Of a stretch of DNA of 64,000 nt, positions 25,872 through 34,141 are shown one piece after another. This stretch comes from Microbacterium sp. H83 (lineage in GTDB: Bacteria; Actinomycetota; Actinomycetes; Actinomycetales; Microbacteriaceae): positions 53,849 to 117,848 of the forward strand of contig NZ_LWCU01000002.1 of NCBI RefSeq assembly GCF_001650405.1, read 5' to 3'. The stretch's first letter is position 1, and each line of letters starts with the position of its first letter. The position numbers and the translations under genes are program-made. Below the pieces are notes generated by a model that searched no databases, was not told where the DNA came from, and saw only the letters and a program-made list of their open reading frames with translations.

Positions 25872-26495
25872 CTATTTCAGCGAGAGCATGCGCCGCACGG
25901 CGCTGATGCCCGCATCCGCGCTGCGGGCGCGCATGGCCGACTCGAGGTCCTCCAGCGATTCGCGCGTGTTCACCCTCGGTTCGCCGAGGTACAGGTCGCG
26001 GAACACGAGGTACCAGAAGTCGCTGAGCATGAGACGGTACAGATCGTTGAGGGCGCGCTCGGTGAGGAACGAGAACAGCGCGACGTGCGCCTCGATCCAT
26101 CCCGAACCGTTCTCGACCGAGTCGATGGCATCGCGGATGAGCTCGGTCGCGAGCTCGAGGTCGCGGTCGGAGAGGGCGAGCGCCGCCTCCCTGATGATCT
26201 CCTCGCCGTGCGAGGCTGCGAACTCGCGCGTCACGCGGGAGCGCTCGTCGGTGATGTCGGTCACCATCGAGTACCGATTGGCGTGCACCTCCATCAGGCC
26301 TGCTCGCGCCAGGCGCTGCACGGCCTCGCGCACCGGGGTGCGGGTCACGCCGAGGTCCTCGGCGATGGTCTTGTCGCTCAGTCGCTCCCCGGGGGCATAG
26401 GTGCCGTCGGCGATCAGAGTCGCCAGTCGGCGGAAGAGGTCTTCAGCCCCCAGATTCCGCTGCGCCCCAGGCACGACGGGTACTTCTATTCCCAT
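25872..26495 (-). CDS. GntR-family regulator with FCD domain
   Basis: 207 residues. N-terminal winged helix (about 18-85) with LADGTYAPGERLSDKTIAE-like sequence and GVTRTPVREAVQRLARAGLM, the usual FadR/GntR signature, then an all-helical FCD ligand-binding domain to the end. FCD regulators bind small acids or sugar acids through metal-coordinating His residues. The target is not evident: the neighbours are an AEC organic-acid transporter (downstream, same strand) and an AI-2E-family transporter (divergent). Control of the AEC transporter would fit. The ATG at 26495 is set by TAGAGT six bases upstream. Confidence 0.9.
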   Translation of the reverse strand: MGIEVPVVPGAQRNLGAEDLFRRLATLIADGTYAPGERLSDKTIAEDLGVTRTPVREAVQRLARAGLMEVHANRYSMVTDITDERSRVTREFAASHGEEIIREAALALSDRDLELATELIRDAIDSVENGSGWIEAHVALFSFLTERALNDLYRLMLSDFWYLVFRDLYLGEPRVNTRESLEDLESAMRARSADAGISAVRRMLSLK

Positions 26496-26501
26496 ACATG
26501 C

Positions 26502-26507
26502 ACTCTA
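26502..26507 (-). promoter_or_regulatory. -10 element TAGAGT of the GntR gene, leaderless start
   Basis: Ends six bases before the ATG at 26495 on the minus strand. The AT-rich stretch at 26524-26547 just upstream, with two ATAT blocks two bases apart, stands out in this GC-rich DNA and may include the -35 region or an autoregulatory operator. Confidence 0.5.
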
Positions 26508-26776
26508 CGGGCAGTCGGCACCGCGTGTATATCAATATGTTGGTTAAAGCGCAGCAGGGCCCGGACAGTTCGCGCGCGGTCCGTGCCTCCGTCGTCCTCG
26601 GGGGTTGCGAAACGAACCCCGTGCGGGTACGCGCGCACGGATAGACGGATAGATGGAGCGGTGCGACCGCGAGCGGATCGCGCTCGATCAGCGGCGGCCT
26701 CATCGGCGGATCCGCCACCGTCGGTTGCTAGGTTTGTCCTCACGACGCACACGATGCCGGTGAGGGAGAGACACGC

Positions 26777-27913
26777 ATGTGGGGACTGTTCCGCCAGCCG
26801 GACGCACCGACCGAGATCCGACCGGCAGAGCCGCGCCTCTGGTCGCGCGGCTTCGGCGTCGTCGCCACTCGTAGTCTGCAGACGCTCGCGGTGCTCGCAC
26901 TGGTGGCCGTCGGCGTGCTCGTCGTCACGCAGCTGTCTCTCGTCTTCATCCCGGTGACGATCGCCCTCGTCCTGGCCTGCGCCATCCACCCCGTCGTCAG
27001 CTTCCTGCGGCGCCGGGGCGTGCCGTCGATCCTCGCGACCTGGATCTCGCTCATCGCGATCATCGCGATCCTGGGCACGGTCGTCTGGGTGATCGTCCTC
27101 ACGGTGCGGTCGCAGTGGGACGACCTCGTCGAGTCGGCATCCGACGGCATCACGCAGGTGACCGCGTGGCTGGACACCCTTCCCTTCGATCTCGAGGCCG
27201 TGAACCTCGACGACGTCTGGGCGAGCGTGAGCTCGTTCCTCACCAGCGCCTCGTTCGGACGCGGCGCGCTCGCCGGAGTGTCCGCCACCGCCAGCTTCTT
27301 CACCGGTCTGCTGCTGATGATCGTGGTGCTGTTCTTCTTCCTGAAGGACGGCCCGCGCATCTGGGAGTTCCTGCTGCGTCCGTTCACGGGTGAGAGCTAC
27401 GCCCGCGCGCGGCGCATCGGCGACAAGTCGGTCGAGGTGTTCGGCGGCTACATCCGCGGCACCGCGATCATCGCCGCGGCGGACGCCATCGGCATCGGGG
27501 TCGGTCTGGCCATCCTGCAGATCCCGCTCGCGCTGCCCCTCGCCGTGATCGTCTTCCTCACGGCTTTCATCCCGCTCGTCGGCGCCACCGCCGCCGGGAT
27601 CCTGGCCGCTCTCGTCGCCCTCGTGACGCACGGCCCGGTCGCGGCGCTGATCGTCGTCGGCATCGTCGTGCTCGTCAACCAGCTGGAGGGCAACTTCCTG
27701 CAGCCCGTCGTGATGGCGCGGTCGCTGAAGCTCCACGCGCTGGTCATCCTGCTCGCGCTGACCGCCGGCACGATCCTCGGCGGCATCGTCGGCGCGGTGC
27801 TCTCGGTGCCGCTCGCGGCCGCCGCGTGGGGCGTCATCACGGTGTGGGACGGCCCGAACACCCCGGCTCGCCCGTTCCGGAAGAAGCGGCCGGAGACCAT
27901 CGAGTCGCGCTGA
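26777..27913 (+). CDS. AI-2E family transporter (PerM/YdiK-like)
   Basis: 378 residues, about seven to eight membrane helices. N-terminal helices at about 35-90, a central soluble stretch, then a C-terminal block with FFFLKDGPRIWEF, GGYIRGTAIIAAADAIGIG, FLTAFIPLVGATAAGILAAL and NQLEGNFLQPVVMARSLKL, which are hallmarks of the family. Despite the name, most members are not proven AI-2 exporters; some act as ion antiporters. The ATG at 26777 has GAGGGAGAG about six bases upstream. It is a single-gene unit, convergent with the coiled-coil gene at 27944. Confidence 0.92.
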   Translation: MWGLFRQPDAPTEIRPAEPRLWSRGFGVVATRSLQTLAVLALVAVGVLVVTQLSLVFIPVTIALVLACAIHPVVSFLRRRGVPSILATWISLIAIIAILGTVVWVIVLTVRSQWDDLVESASDGITQVTAWLDTLPFDLEAVNLDDVWASVSSFLTSASFGRGALAGVSATASFFTGLLLMIVVLFFFLKDGPRIWEFLLRPFTGESYARARRIGDKSVEVFGGYIRGTAIIAAADAIGIGVGLAILQIPLALPLAVIVFLTAFIPLVGATAAGILAALVALVTHGPVAALIVVGIVVLVNQLEGNFLQPVVMARSLKLHALVILLALTAGTILGGIVGAVLSVPLAAAAWGVITVWDGPNTPARPFRKKRPETIESR

Positions 27914-27943
27914 CGCGAGGGCGTCCGTCGCTCCCGCTCGGTG

Positions 27944-28639
27944 CTACTCCCACACGGTGAAGGTCACGTCGACCGATGCCTCGTCGAAGCGGGTGACCTG
28001 CACGGCCGCGAAGCGTCCGCTCTGGAGCCGAAGGCAGACCGCGGGCTCCTTCAGCAGATGAACCTCGATCGACGAGCTCGACGCGTATCCGGTCGCCGCA
28101 GCGCACGTCTCGTATTTCGCTATCCCCGAGGGCAGCGTGAGCGAGGAGACGCCGTATCCGAACCGCAGCTCGTCGCCGTCGTAGCGAACAGAATCGCTCC
28201 ACGCCATCGTGCCCCCGGCGCCGAAATTCGGCATCACGGAGTTCAGGTCGATGGTGTCACCGTTCCTGGCCAGCGTGATCGCGGCCGTGGCGCGCAGAGG
28301 GTGCACGTCGTCGGGGTCGACCGTGTACGGCGCCGCAGCACGAAGAACCTGGTTCTCGGCTCGAAGGGATGAGACGGTCTCATCTCGGGCGGCGACTTCT
28401 GCGTTGGCGGTCACGAGCTGGAACTCGAGTTCCTCCTTCGCTGAGATCAACGCGGCGCGGTCCGACGTGAGCGAGGCATTGTCCCTCTCGAGACTGGCTG
28501 TCATGAACCCGAGGACTCCGGTCGCGATCGCGAACACCGCGCCGAATGCACCGATGACAGCCGTCGTGCGGTCGAACCGGATCCGTTGCAGATCGATGCG
28601 GCGGGACTTCACTTCGTTCCTGGAATCCATGCCGGACAT
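27944..28639 (-). CDS. Hypothetical membrane protein with coiled coil
   Basis: 231 residues. One membrane helix at about 28-46 (AVIGAFGAVFAIATGVLGF), a coiled coil at about 50-100 rich in Glu, Ala and Leu, then a C-terminal beta-rich domain starting near YTVDPDDVHPLR with two Cys (CAAATGY and VCLRLQ) that could form a disulfide outside the cell. No family recognised. A start at 28630 (MDSRNEV) is possible. It is 36 bases downstream of a lipoprotein gene on the same strand, so the two may be co-transcribed. GC content is slightly lower than in neighbouring genes. Confidence 0.75.
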   Translation of the reverse strand: MSGMDSRNEVKSRRIDLQRIRFDRTTAVIGAFGAVFAIATGVLGFMTASLERDNASLTSDRAALISAKEELEFQLVTANAEVAARDETVSSLRAENQVLRAAAPYTVDPDDVHPLRATAAITLARNGDTIDLNSVMPNFGAGGTMAWSDSVRYDGDELRFGYGVSSLTLPSGIAKYETCAAATGYASSSSIEVHLLKEPAVCLRLQSGRFAAVQVTRFDEASVDVTFTVWE

Positions 28640-28675
28640 GTTGGCAGTGCATCGCCGTGTTGTCGACGGCGCAGA

Positions 28676-29116
28676 TCATCGGGCGGAGGCTGCGCTCCGC
28701 TCGTCCTCTGAGTTCGGCGTCCAGCCGAACCAGCCGCCGTCTGCGGCTATCACGGCCCAGTCCCCGCAGACGAAGATGCTCTTCGCCGTATAGGGATCGG
28801 GAGCGTCGTCGAGGACCCAGGCCGGGGCTGAGTACCGCTCGACCTCGGCGCAGTCGCCGCCGAGCGGGGAGCCGCTGGTGAGCAGGACGACCGCTTCGGT
28901 GGCGTCCTCGAGCGTCGAGGTGCGCACAGTGACCTCCGTCGCGTCGGCGGGAAGCCAGTCCGCGTCGACCTGTGCCTCGTCGTCGAACGCCCCGACGTCC
29001 GCGAAGGTCGACGTCGCATGCTTGTGGACGAGGCTGTCGTACGCGGAACATCCGGTCAGCGACAGCATCCCCGCGAGGATGAAGGCCGGGGCAGTGAGGG
29101 CGAGTCGTGCGTTCAT
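28676..29116 (-). CDS. Hypothetical lipoprotein
   Basis: 146 residues. Signal peptide ending in the lipobox LTGC, so Cys23 would be lipidated. The start at 29116 (MNARLALTAPAF) has GGAGG just upstream; a longer frame to 29173 is less likely. The mature part is acidic, with two further Cys (GGDCAEVERY and FVCGDW) and no recognised domain. It lies between the tRNA cluster terminator and a coiled-coil membrane protein gene. Confidence 0.78.
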   Translation of the reverse strand: MNARLALTAPAFILAGMLSLTGCSAYDSLVHKHATSTFADVGAFDDEAQVDADWLPADATEVTVRTSTLEDATEAVVLLTSGSPLGGDCAEVERYSAPAWVLDDAPDPYTAKSIFVCGDWAVIAADGGWFGWTPNSEDERSAASAR

Positions 29117-29203
29117 GCCTCCAGCCTCATCGGCGAGGAGCGCAGGGGCATCGAGCGCGGGAGGTACCGGCATCCGTCTGGAGGATGATCTCAGGGCAAG
29201 GCA

Positions 29204-29237
29204 AAACCCCCGCCATGTAGAAGCTAGGCGAGGGTTT
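29204..29237 (-). terminator. Intrinsic terminator of the tRNA cluster
   Basis: An 11-bp stem (one G-U pair) with a 12-base loop, ending in GGTTTTGCC on the minus strand. A second small hairpin (6-bp arms, 29241-29261) lies between it and tRNA-Phe. Confidence 0.75.
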
Positions 29238-29264
29238 CTGGGACCACTGTAATGATGGTCCTTG

Positions 29265-29337
29265 TGGCTCCGACGGGCGTCGATCCCGTGACCTCACGAT
29301 TTTCAGTCGTGCGCTCTACCAACTGAGCTACAGAGCC
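29265..29337 (-). tRNA. tRNA-Phe (GAA)
   Basis: 73 bases folding into a full cloverleaf: acceptor GGCTCTG with CGGAGCC, discriminator A, anticodon loop CTGAAAA with anticodon GAA, and a T arm with the usual GATCGACGC-type loop. CCA is not encoded. Last of three tRNAs on the minus strand. Confidence 0.97.
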
Positions 29338-29405
29338 ATGCGACCGGCGAACCTGTCGCACCTAGACGAGAGGCCCTCTTCGAGAAAAGGGCCTGTCGCT
29401 TAGAG

Positions 29406-29479
29406 CGACCCTGACGGGACTTGAACCCGCGACCTCCGCCGTGACAGGGCGGCACGCTAACCAACTGCGCTACAGGGCC
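29406..29479 (-). tRNA. tRNA-Asp (GTC)
   Basis: 74 bases with acceptor GGCCCTG/CAGGGTC, discriminator G, anticodon loop CTGTCAC with anticodon GTC, and TTCAAGT in the T loop. CCA is not encoded. Middle of the three-tRNA cluster. Confidence 0.97.
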
Positions 29480-29508
29480 ATACTTGTTTTCAATTGTATC
29501 GGAAGGAG

Positions 29509-29581
29509 TGACCCCAACGGGATTCGAACCCGTGCTACCGCCGTGAAAGGGCGGCGTCCTAGGCCGCTAAACGATGGGGCC
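29509..29581 (-). tRNA. tRNA-Glu (TTC)
   Basis: 73 bases with acceptor GGCCCCA/TGGGGTC, discriminator A, anticodon loop CTTTCAC with anticodon TTC, and TTCGAAT in the T loop. CCA is not encoded. First of the three-tRNA cluster. Confidence 0.97.
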
Positions 29582-29617
29582 GAAGTCTGTCCCGGGGGAC
29601 TTCCTTGCCGACGCTCA

Positions 29618-29623
29618 AGCATA
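29618..29623 (-). promoter_or_regulatory. Candidate -10 element TATGCT of the tRNA cluster
   Basis: On the minus strand it would start transcription about 30 bases before tRNA-Glu. No convincing -35 element was found. Confidence 0.3.
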
Positions 29624-29734
29624 AGGGATCCCTCAGCCAAAACGCGAATCGAGGGCGAGCCTGCCGCTTCCCGGGCGTGTTCAGGAGGACGATGGGAGTT
29701 CATCGCCCTGCCATGCGGGCGACAGTCGCATCTG

Positions 29735-29762
29735 TTGCGGATGTGATTGCTGTTGTTAGTGT
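29735..29762 (+). promoter_or_regulatory. Candidate promoter of the M23 peptidase gene
   Basis: TTGCGG at 29735-29740 and TAGTGT at 29757-29762, spaced by 16 bases, 30 bases before the GTG start. Confidence 0.4.
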
Positions 29763-29792
29763 GGCATGTGTGAATCCGGCGGAAGGGGCCGT

Positions 29793-31169
29793 GTGAACGA
29801 CAAGCTTTCTCCGCTGGATGCTGCCTTCAGGGCGGCGTCAGAGGACTGCGGTTGCGCGCCCACGCCGGCCGAGGGCAGGGCCCTCTGGCAGAAGGGCGGC
29901 GTCAGCCGTCGCGGAGCCCTCGGGATCGGCATCGGCGCGCTCAGCGTCGTCGCGCTCAGCGCATTCGGTGTCACATCGGGCGTCACCGCCGCGTACGCCG
30001 CGTCGTACCCCAGTTGGGACGACGTGCAGAACGCGATGCGCAACGAGTCCGCGAAGGCGTCGGAGATCACCCGGATCGAGGGCCTGATCCAGGCGCTCAC
30101 GACCAAGGTGGCCGAGACGCAGGCCGCAGCCGAGGCCGCCGGTGCGGAGTTCGACGCGGCGCAGATGGCGTACTTCGACGCGATCGCCGCTGCGGAGGAG
30201 CTCCAGGCGCAGGCCGACGCGCAGGCCGCCGTCGCCGACGAGGCCACGCGCAAGGCGGCGCAGCTCGCAGCCCAGCTGTACCGGAACGGCGGCGACGACA
30301 CCGCCCTCGAGCTCTTCTTCGCCGGGTCCGCCGACAACGCCGACGAGCTGCTGTCCCGTCTCGGCACGATGGACAAGGTCTACCAGTACAACCAGACGGT
30401 GAAGGACAAGGCCACCGCCGCTCGCGACGCCGCGCAGTCCCTCAGCGACCAGGCCGTCGTCGCGCGCACCGAGCGCGACCGCCTGCAGCAGATCGCCGAG
30501 CAGAAGATGATCGCGGCGCAGCAGGCCGCGGAGGCTGCGCAGGCCGCGCTCGACGAGCAGACCGCCAACCTCACCACGATGCAGGCCCAGCTGGCCGCCC
30601 TCAAGGACCAGAGGGCCACCACGGTCGCGGCCTACCAGGAGGGCGAGCGCGTCCGCGCCGAGGAGCGCAGGCGTCAGGAGGCCGCAGCGGCTGCCGCGGC
30701 AGCAGCGGCGGCGGCAGCGGCCGGTGGCGGCGGTGGCGGCGGAGGCGGAGCAGCCGGCTCGGGCGGATGGGTGCGACCCCATGGCGGATACCGCAGCGCC
30801 GGATACGGATCGCGGCCCAAGCCGTGCGCGGCCTGCTCGGGCTATCACTACGGCGTCGATCTCGCGAACGGGTGCGGTGCGGCGATCTTCGCGGCGCAGT
30901 CCGGCACCGTCGACTACGCCGGCCCGAAGGGCAACTACGGCAACTACATCCGCATCCAGCACGGCGGCGGCATCTCCTCCGGATACGCGCACATCAGGGA
31001 CGGCGGCTTGGCTGTCCGCAGCGGCCAGTGGGTCAACTCGGGTCAGGTCATCGCCTACGCCGGCAACACGGGAGCATCCGCGGGCTGCCACCTGCACTTC
31101 GAGGTCTACATCAACGGGGCCTACACGAACCCGATCTCGTTCATGGCGGGCAAGGGCGTCTCGGTCTGA
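29793..31169 (+). CDS. Exported M23 peptidase with coiled-coil domain
   Basis: 458 residues, GTG start at 29793 set by GGAAGGGG four bases upstream. A cytoplasmic N-terminal stretch of about 36 residues contains a CGC pair (Cys19, Cys21). It is followed by a twin-arginine-like signal (SRRGALGIGIGALS, Arg 39-40) and AYAAS cleavage region. Residues about 75-325 are coiled coil, then an Ala run, a Gly run, and the M23 (LytM-type) domain at about 365-458 with HYGVD and HLHFEVY holding the zinc ligands. The family cuts peptidoglycan cross-bridges or activates other hydrolases; the intact motif suggests an active enzyme. The coiled coil suggests regulation at the division site, as in EnvC/NlpD-type proteins; this is inference. 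Confidence 0.9.
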   Translation: MNDKLSPLDAAFRAASEDCGCAPTPAEGRALWQKGGVSRRGALGIGIGALSVVALSAFGVTSGVTAAYAASYPSWDDVQNAMRNESAKASEITRIEGLIQALTTKVAETQAAAEAAGAEFDAAQMAYFDAIAAAEELQAQADAQAAVADEATRKAAQLAAQLYRNGGDDTALELFFAGSADNADELLSRLGTMDKVYQYNQTVKDKATAARDAAQSLSDQAVVARTERDRLQQIAEQKMIAAQQAAEAAQAALDEQTANLTTMQAQLAALKDQRATTVAAYQEGERVRAEERRRQEAAAAAAAAAAAAAAGGGGGGGGGAAGSGGWVRPHGGYRSAGYGSRPKPCAACSGYHYGVDLANGCGAAIFAAQSGTVDYAGPKGNYGNYIRIQHGGGISSGYAHIRDGGLAVRSGQWVNSGQVIAYAGNTGASAGCHLHFEVYINGAYTNPISFMAGKGVSV

Positions 31170-31182
31170 GACCCTCGCCCTT

Positions 31183-31230
31183 CACGCAGAAGACCCCCGG
31201 CCGCTGAGCGGACCGGGGGTCTTCTGCGTG
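31183..31230. terminator. Very strong bidirectional terminator
   Basis: An 18-bp perfect stem (31183-31200 with 31213-31230) whose 12-base loop can add four more pairs (CCGC with GCGG). It sits between the convergent M23 peptidase and ppa genes and can serve both. Confidence 0.85.
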
Positions 31231-31240
31231 TGATGCGAGG

Positions 31241-31732
31241 TCAGTGACCCTGCTCGCCGAACCGCACGATCGCCTCGTCGAGGATGCGCTGCGCCTCGGC
31301 GGCGTTGCCCCACTCGTCGACCTTGACCCACTTGTTGGGCTCGAGGTCCTTGTAGTGCTCGAAGAAGTGCGCGATCTCCTTCTTCGTGTACTCGGCGATG
31401 TCGTCGATGTCCTGGATGTGGGCCCATCGCGGGTCCTTCGACAGGACCGCGACGAGCTTGTCGTCGCCGCCGGCCTCGTCGCTCATCTTGAGGACGGCCA
31501 CGGGGCGGACCTCGACGACGACGCCGGGGTAGATGGCGTGGTCGAGCAGCACGAGCACGTCGAGCGGGTCGCCGTCCTCGCCGAGAGTGTTGTCGAAGTA
31601 GCCGTAGTCGGCCGGGTAGCCGAAGGTCGTGTAGAGCACGCGGTCGAGGTGCACTCGCCCGGTCTCGTGGTCGACCTCGTACTTCACGCGGCTGCCGCGC
31701 GGGATCTCGATGACGGCGTCGTGTGCGCCCAT
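31241..31732 (-). CDS. ppa: Inorganic pyrophosphatase
   Basis: 163 residues, the usual length for the bacterial family I enzyme. Signature DGDPLDVLVL with its three aspartates, and RVLYTTFGYPADYGY, are present. It hydrolyses PPi to drive biosynthetic reactions in the cytoplasm. Start ATG at 31732 (MGAHDAVIEIPRG) with GAGGAG eight bases upstream; the frame extends to 31771 but without support. It is 43 bases downstream of the TMEM175-like gene on the same strand and ends at the strong shared terminator. Confidence 0.96.
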   Translation of the reverse strand: MGAHDAVIEIPRGSRVKYEVDHETGRVHLDRVLYTTFGYPADYGYFDNTLGEDGDPLDVLVLLDHAIYPGVVVEVRPVAVLKMSDEAGGDDKLVAVLSKDPRWAHIQDIDDIAEYTKKEIAHFFEHYKDLEPNKWVKVDEWGNAAEAQRILDEAIVRFGEQGH

Positions 31733-31775
31733 GCGTGTGCTCCTCAGAAAAGACGGTTGGATGCCGCGCACCAGC

Positions 31776-32411
31776 CTACCCGCGCGCGGCTCCCCGCCGT
31801 CGGGCGACGCGGGCGAGCACCCGCGTGACCGGCCCGGTGAGCAGCAGCACGAACAGCCCCGCGTAGCTGTGATCGGGGAGCAGCACCGCGATCGTGAGGG
31901 CGACGGCGAACAGGATGATGGCGGCGAGGTCGCCGATGACGCCCGCTCTGAGAGTGGCCGGCGACGAGCTCGTGAGATCCGGATGCCGCTGCAGATAGAG
32001 CCACGCCGCCAGGGTCGTCACCTGGGTCAGGATCAGCGAGCCGATGTAGACCACGGTCTGCAGCGTGTCGGTCTTCATCTGCCCGATCATGGCGGTGGGC
32101 ACAGGGAGCCACACGATCGTCGCCATCCACGCGACGTTGATCCACAGCAGCGGCCCCGTCATCCATTCGACCGAGCGGTACTGGCTGTGATGCCCGATCC
32201 AGAAGGTGGCGATGAGGAGGAAGCTGAGCGCGAAGCTGAGCAGCTGGCCGGAGTGCTCGGCGAAGAACTGCGCGGTCGAGAGCCTGCCGGATGCCGCGTC
32301 CGCGACCGCCTCCGTCAGCGGCAGGATCAGCAGCGTCATCGCGATCGCGACGACCGCGTCGACGAACGCCGTGAATCGCTCGGGACGGAACCGCTGGGTC
32401 TCATCTGCCAC
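31776..32411 (-). CDS. TMEM175/DUF1211-family membrane protein
   Basis: 211 residues with six predicted helices. The first helix carries RFTAFVDAVVAIAMTLLILP, matching the R-x3-F-S/V-D-x-V-x-A-I-x2-T-L-L-x-L signature of the TMEM175 family; bacterial members form tetrameric K+-selective channels. The GTG start at 32411 is fixed by TAGTCT six bases upstream. It may be co-transcribed with ppa. That this protein conducts K+ is inferred from the family. Confidence 0.85.
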   Translation of the reverse strand: MADETQRFRPERFTAFVDAVVAIAMTLLILPLTEAVADAASGRLSTAQFFAEHSGQLLSFALSFLLIATFWIGHHSQYRSVEWMTGPLLWINVAWMATIVWLPVPTAMIGQMKTDTLQTVVYIGSLILTQVTTLAAWLYLQRHPDLTSSSPATLRAGVIGDLAAIILFAVALTIAVLLPDHSYAGLFVLLLTGPVTRVLARVARRRGAARG

Positions 32412-32417
32412 GGCGCC

Positions 32418-32423
32418 AGACTA
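32418..32423 (-). promoter_or_regulatory. -10 element TAGTCT, leaderless start
   Basis: Ends six bases before the GTG at 32411 on the minus strand. Confidence 0.55.
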
Positions 32424-32476
32424 GGACCGCTCGGGGTGAGAGCGCGACCCGCGCGCGGCGGCGACCGCGGGTGATC

Positions 32477-32482
32477 TAGCGT
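32477..32482 (+). promoter_or_regulatory. -10 element TAGCGT of tilS, leaderless start
   Basis: Ends six bases before the GTG at 32489; no ribosome binding site is present. Confidence 0.5.
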
Positions 32483-32488
32483 GGAGCT

Positions 32489-33475
32489 GTGCCGTCGCTC
32501 TCACCCGTCATCGCCGAGATCCGCCTCGCCGTGCGCACCGCGCTCGCCGACCTGCCGGAGGGCGCGCGCGTCCTGGTGGCGCTCTCGGGAGGAGCCGACT
32601 CGCTCGCGCTCGCCGCGGCGACGGCCTTCGAGGCTCCGAAGCGCGGCCTCCTTGCCGAGAGCATCACGATCGATCACGGACTCCAGGACGGGTCGGATGA
32701 CGTCGCGGCCCGCGCCGCCCGGGTGGCAGCGGATCTCGGTCTCGGCGCCGGTGTGATCCGCGTGGATGTAGGAGCGGAGGGCGGTCCGGAGGCCGCGGCC
32801 CGCGACGCGAGATACCGAGCGCTGGCCGATGCGGCGAGGGATGCCGGCGCGGCGGCCGTGCTGCTCGGCCACACCCTCGACGATCAGGCGGAGACGGTGC
32901 TGCTCGGCCTCGCACGAGGAGCGGGGGCGGCGAGTCTGCAGGGCATGGCCCCATCACGTGAGGACGAGGACGGGCTCCGGTGGGTGCGGCCGCTCCTGGG
33001 TGTGCGCCGGTCGACGACGCGGGACTTCTGCGCGGCATCCGCTCTGGACGTCTGGGACGACCCGCACAACACGGAGGACCGGTTCGCCCGCGTCCGCGTG
33101 CGCGAGCGCGTGCTTCCCGTGCTCGAGTCGGAGCTCGGGCCGGGGATCGCCGAGGCGCTCGCACGCACCGCGGAGCAGCTGCGGGAAGACGCCGAGGCCT
33201 TCGACGAGATGATCCACGAGACCATCGAGGACATCGTCGAGCACGCGGAAGCGGGCATCTCGGTGAGCGTCGCCGCGCTCGCCGCCAACCCGGCCGCGCT
33301 GCGCAACCGGATCATCCGGCTCGTGGTCGACAGCGAGTTCGGCGCGAGCCTCACGCGCCTGCAGACGGTCGAGGTCGCCCGTCTCGTCACGGACTGGACG
33401 GGTCAGGGGCCCATCGACCTGCCGGGATGCTCCGCGGTGCGCAGCGGAGGCCGGATCGTCTTCGCCGCACGCTGA
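32489..33475 (+). CDS. tilS: tRNA(Ile)-lysidine synthetase
   Basis: 328 residues. PP-loop motif ALSGGADSLALA near residue 31, LLGHTLDDQAETVLLGLARG and RPLLGVRRSTTRDFC are typical of TilS. The enzyme converts C34 of tRNA-Ile(CAU) to lysidine so that it reads AUA; it is essential in most bacteria. The C-terminal part is short, as is usual in Actinobacteria. The GTG start at 32489 follows TAGCGT by six bases. The tilS-hpt-ftsH order found in many Actinobacteria is kept, but a DUF937 gene on the other strand is inserted between tilS and hpt. Confidence 0.95.
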   Translation: MPSLSPVIAEIRLAVRTALADLPEGARVLVALSGGADSLALAAATAFEAPKRGLLAESITIDHGLQDGSDDVAARAARVAADLGLGAGVIRVDVGAEGGPEAAARDARYRALADAARDAGAAAVLLGHTLDDQAETVLLGLARGAGAASLQGMAPSREDEDGLRWVRPLLGVRRSTTRDFCAASALDVWDDPHNTEDRFARVRVRERVLPVLESELGPGIAEALARTAEQLREDAEAFDEMIHETIEDIVEHAEAGISVSVAALAANPAALRNRIIRLVVDSEFGASLTRLQTVEVARLVTDWTGQGPIDLPGCSAVRSGGRIVFAAR

Positions 33476-33486
33476 GGCCGCGCGAC

Positions 33487-34005
33487 CTACTTCCTGCCGC
33501 CAAACAGGCCGCCGAGAAGGTCGCCGATGCCGCCGCCGGACGAGCCGCCGCCGAGGATCCCGCCGATCACGTCGCCGATGCCGCCCGACTGCTCGCCGGC
33601 ATCCTTCTTCGCCGACTTGTCCTTGTTGGCGTTGGCGATCAGCCCCATGACGATCGGAGCGAGGATGGGGAGGAGCTTGCCGAAGTCGATGCCCGCGGTC
33701 TGCGTCGACTCCGTGAGCTTCTCGGTGACCTCCTTCTCCTTCGCGCCGAGGATGTGGGAGACGATCTTGCCGCCGTCGGCCTGATCGATGTCCTCGACCT
33801 TCGCGGGGCCGGTGGCGCCCTCGTGGCGCTTGAGGGCGTTCTCGATCGCCGACGACCCCTCCGCGGTGGAGGCGTTCGAGGCGAGACCGCCCAGCAGCAC
33901 GGCGCCGCCCTGCTCGACCGCGGCCTTCGCCTCGTCGTGCGAGACGCCGAGCTTCGCGGCGATGTCGTCGATCGGTACCTGCTTCAGGATGTCGTCGAGA
34001 GCCAT
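33487..34005 (-). CDS. DUF937-domain protein
   Basis: 172 residues. A helical DUF937 domain (about 5-130; LKQVPIDDIAAKLGVSHDEA, GGAVLLGGLASNAS) followed by a Gly/Ser/Lys-rich C-terminus with repeats of GGIGD/GGILGG. The family is related to YidB and its function is unknown. Start ATG at 34005 with GGAAGGAC about six bases upstream. It stands alone on the minus strand between tilS and hpt, converging with tilS only 11 bases away. Confidence 0.85.
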   Translation of the reverse strand: MALDDILKQVPIDDIAAKLGVSHDEAKAAVEQGGAVLLGGLASNASTAEGSSAIENALKRHEGATGPAKVEDIDQADGGKIVSHILGAKEKEVTEKLTESTQTAGIDFGKLLPILAPIVMGLIANANKDKSAKKDAGEQSGGIGDVIGGILGGGSSGGGIGDLLGGLFGGRK

Positions 34006-34129
34006 GAGTGAGTCCTTCCGTCAGGGCGTCCGCCCGTCACACCGCCCACAGTAGTGCGCTCGCCCCGAGGGTGGCCGGTATTCTGCGGTGCCTTCCAGAA
34101 GGCAGGCGGGAGCATCGACCCGCGTCGCC

Positions 34130-34135
34130 TAAAAT
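34130..34135 (+). promoter_or_regulatory. -10 element TAAAAT of hpt, leaderless start
   Basis: Ends six bases before the ATG at 34142. It is the closest match to the consensus TATAAT among the leaderless promoters here. Confidence 0.65.
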
Positions 34136-34141
34136 CGATCC

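Noticed and set aside
26524..26547. ATAT-CA-ATAT block as a definite GntR operator
   Set aside because: Short, not a good palindrome, and could simply be the -35/upstream AT-rich part of the promoter; kept only as a remark in the promoter entry.
29582..29792. Possible c-di-AMP (ydaO-type) riboswitch upstream of the M23 peptidase
   Set aside because: Such riboswitches often precede wall hydrolase genes in Actinobacteria, but the conserved blocks were not found here.
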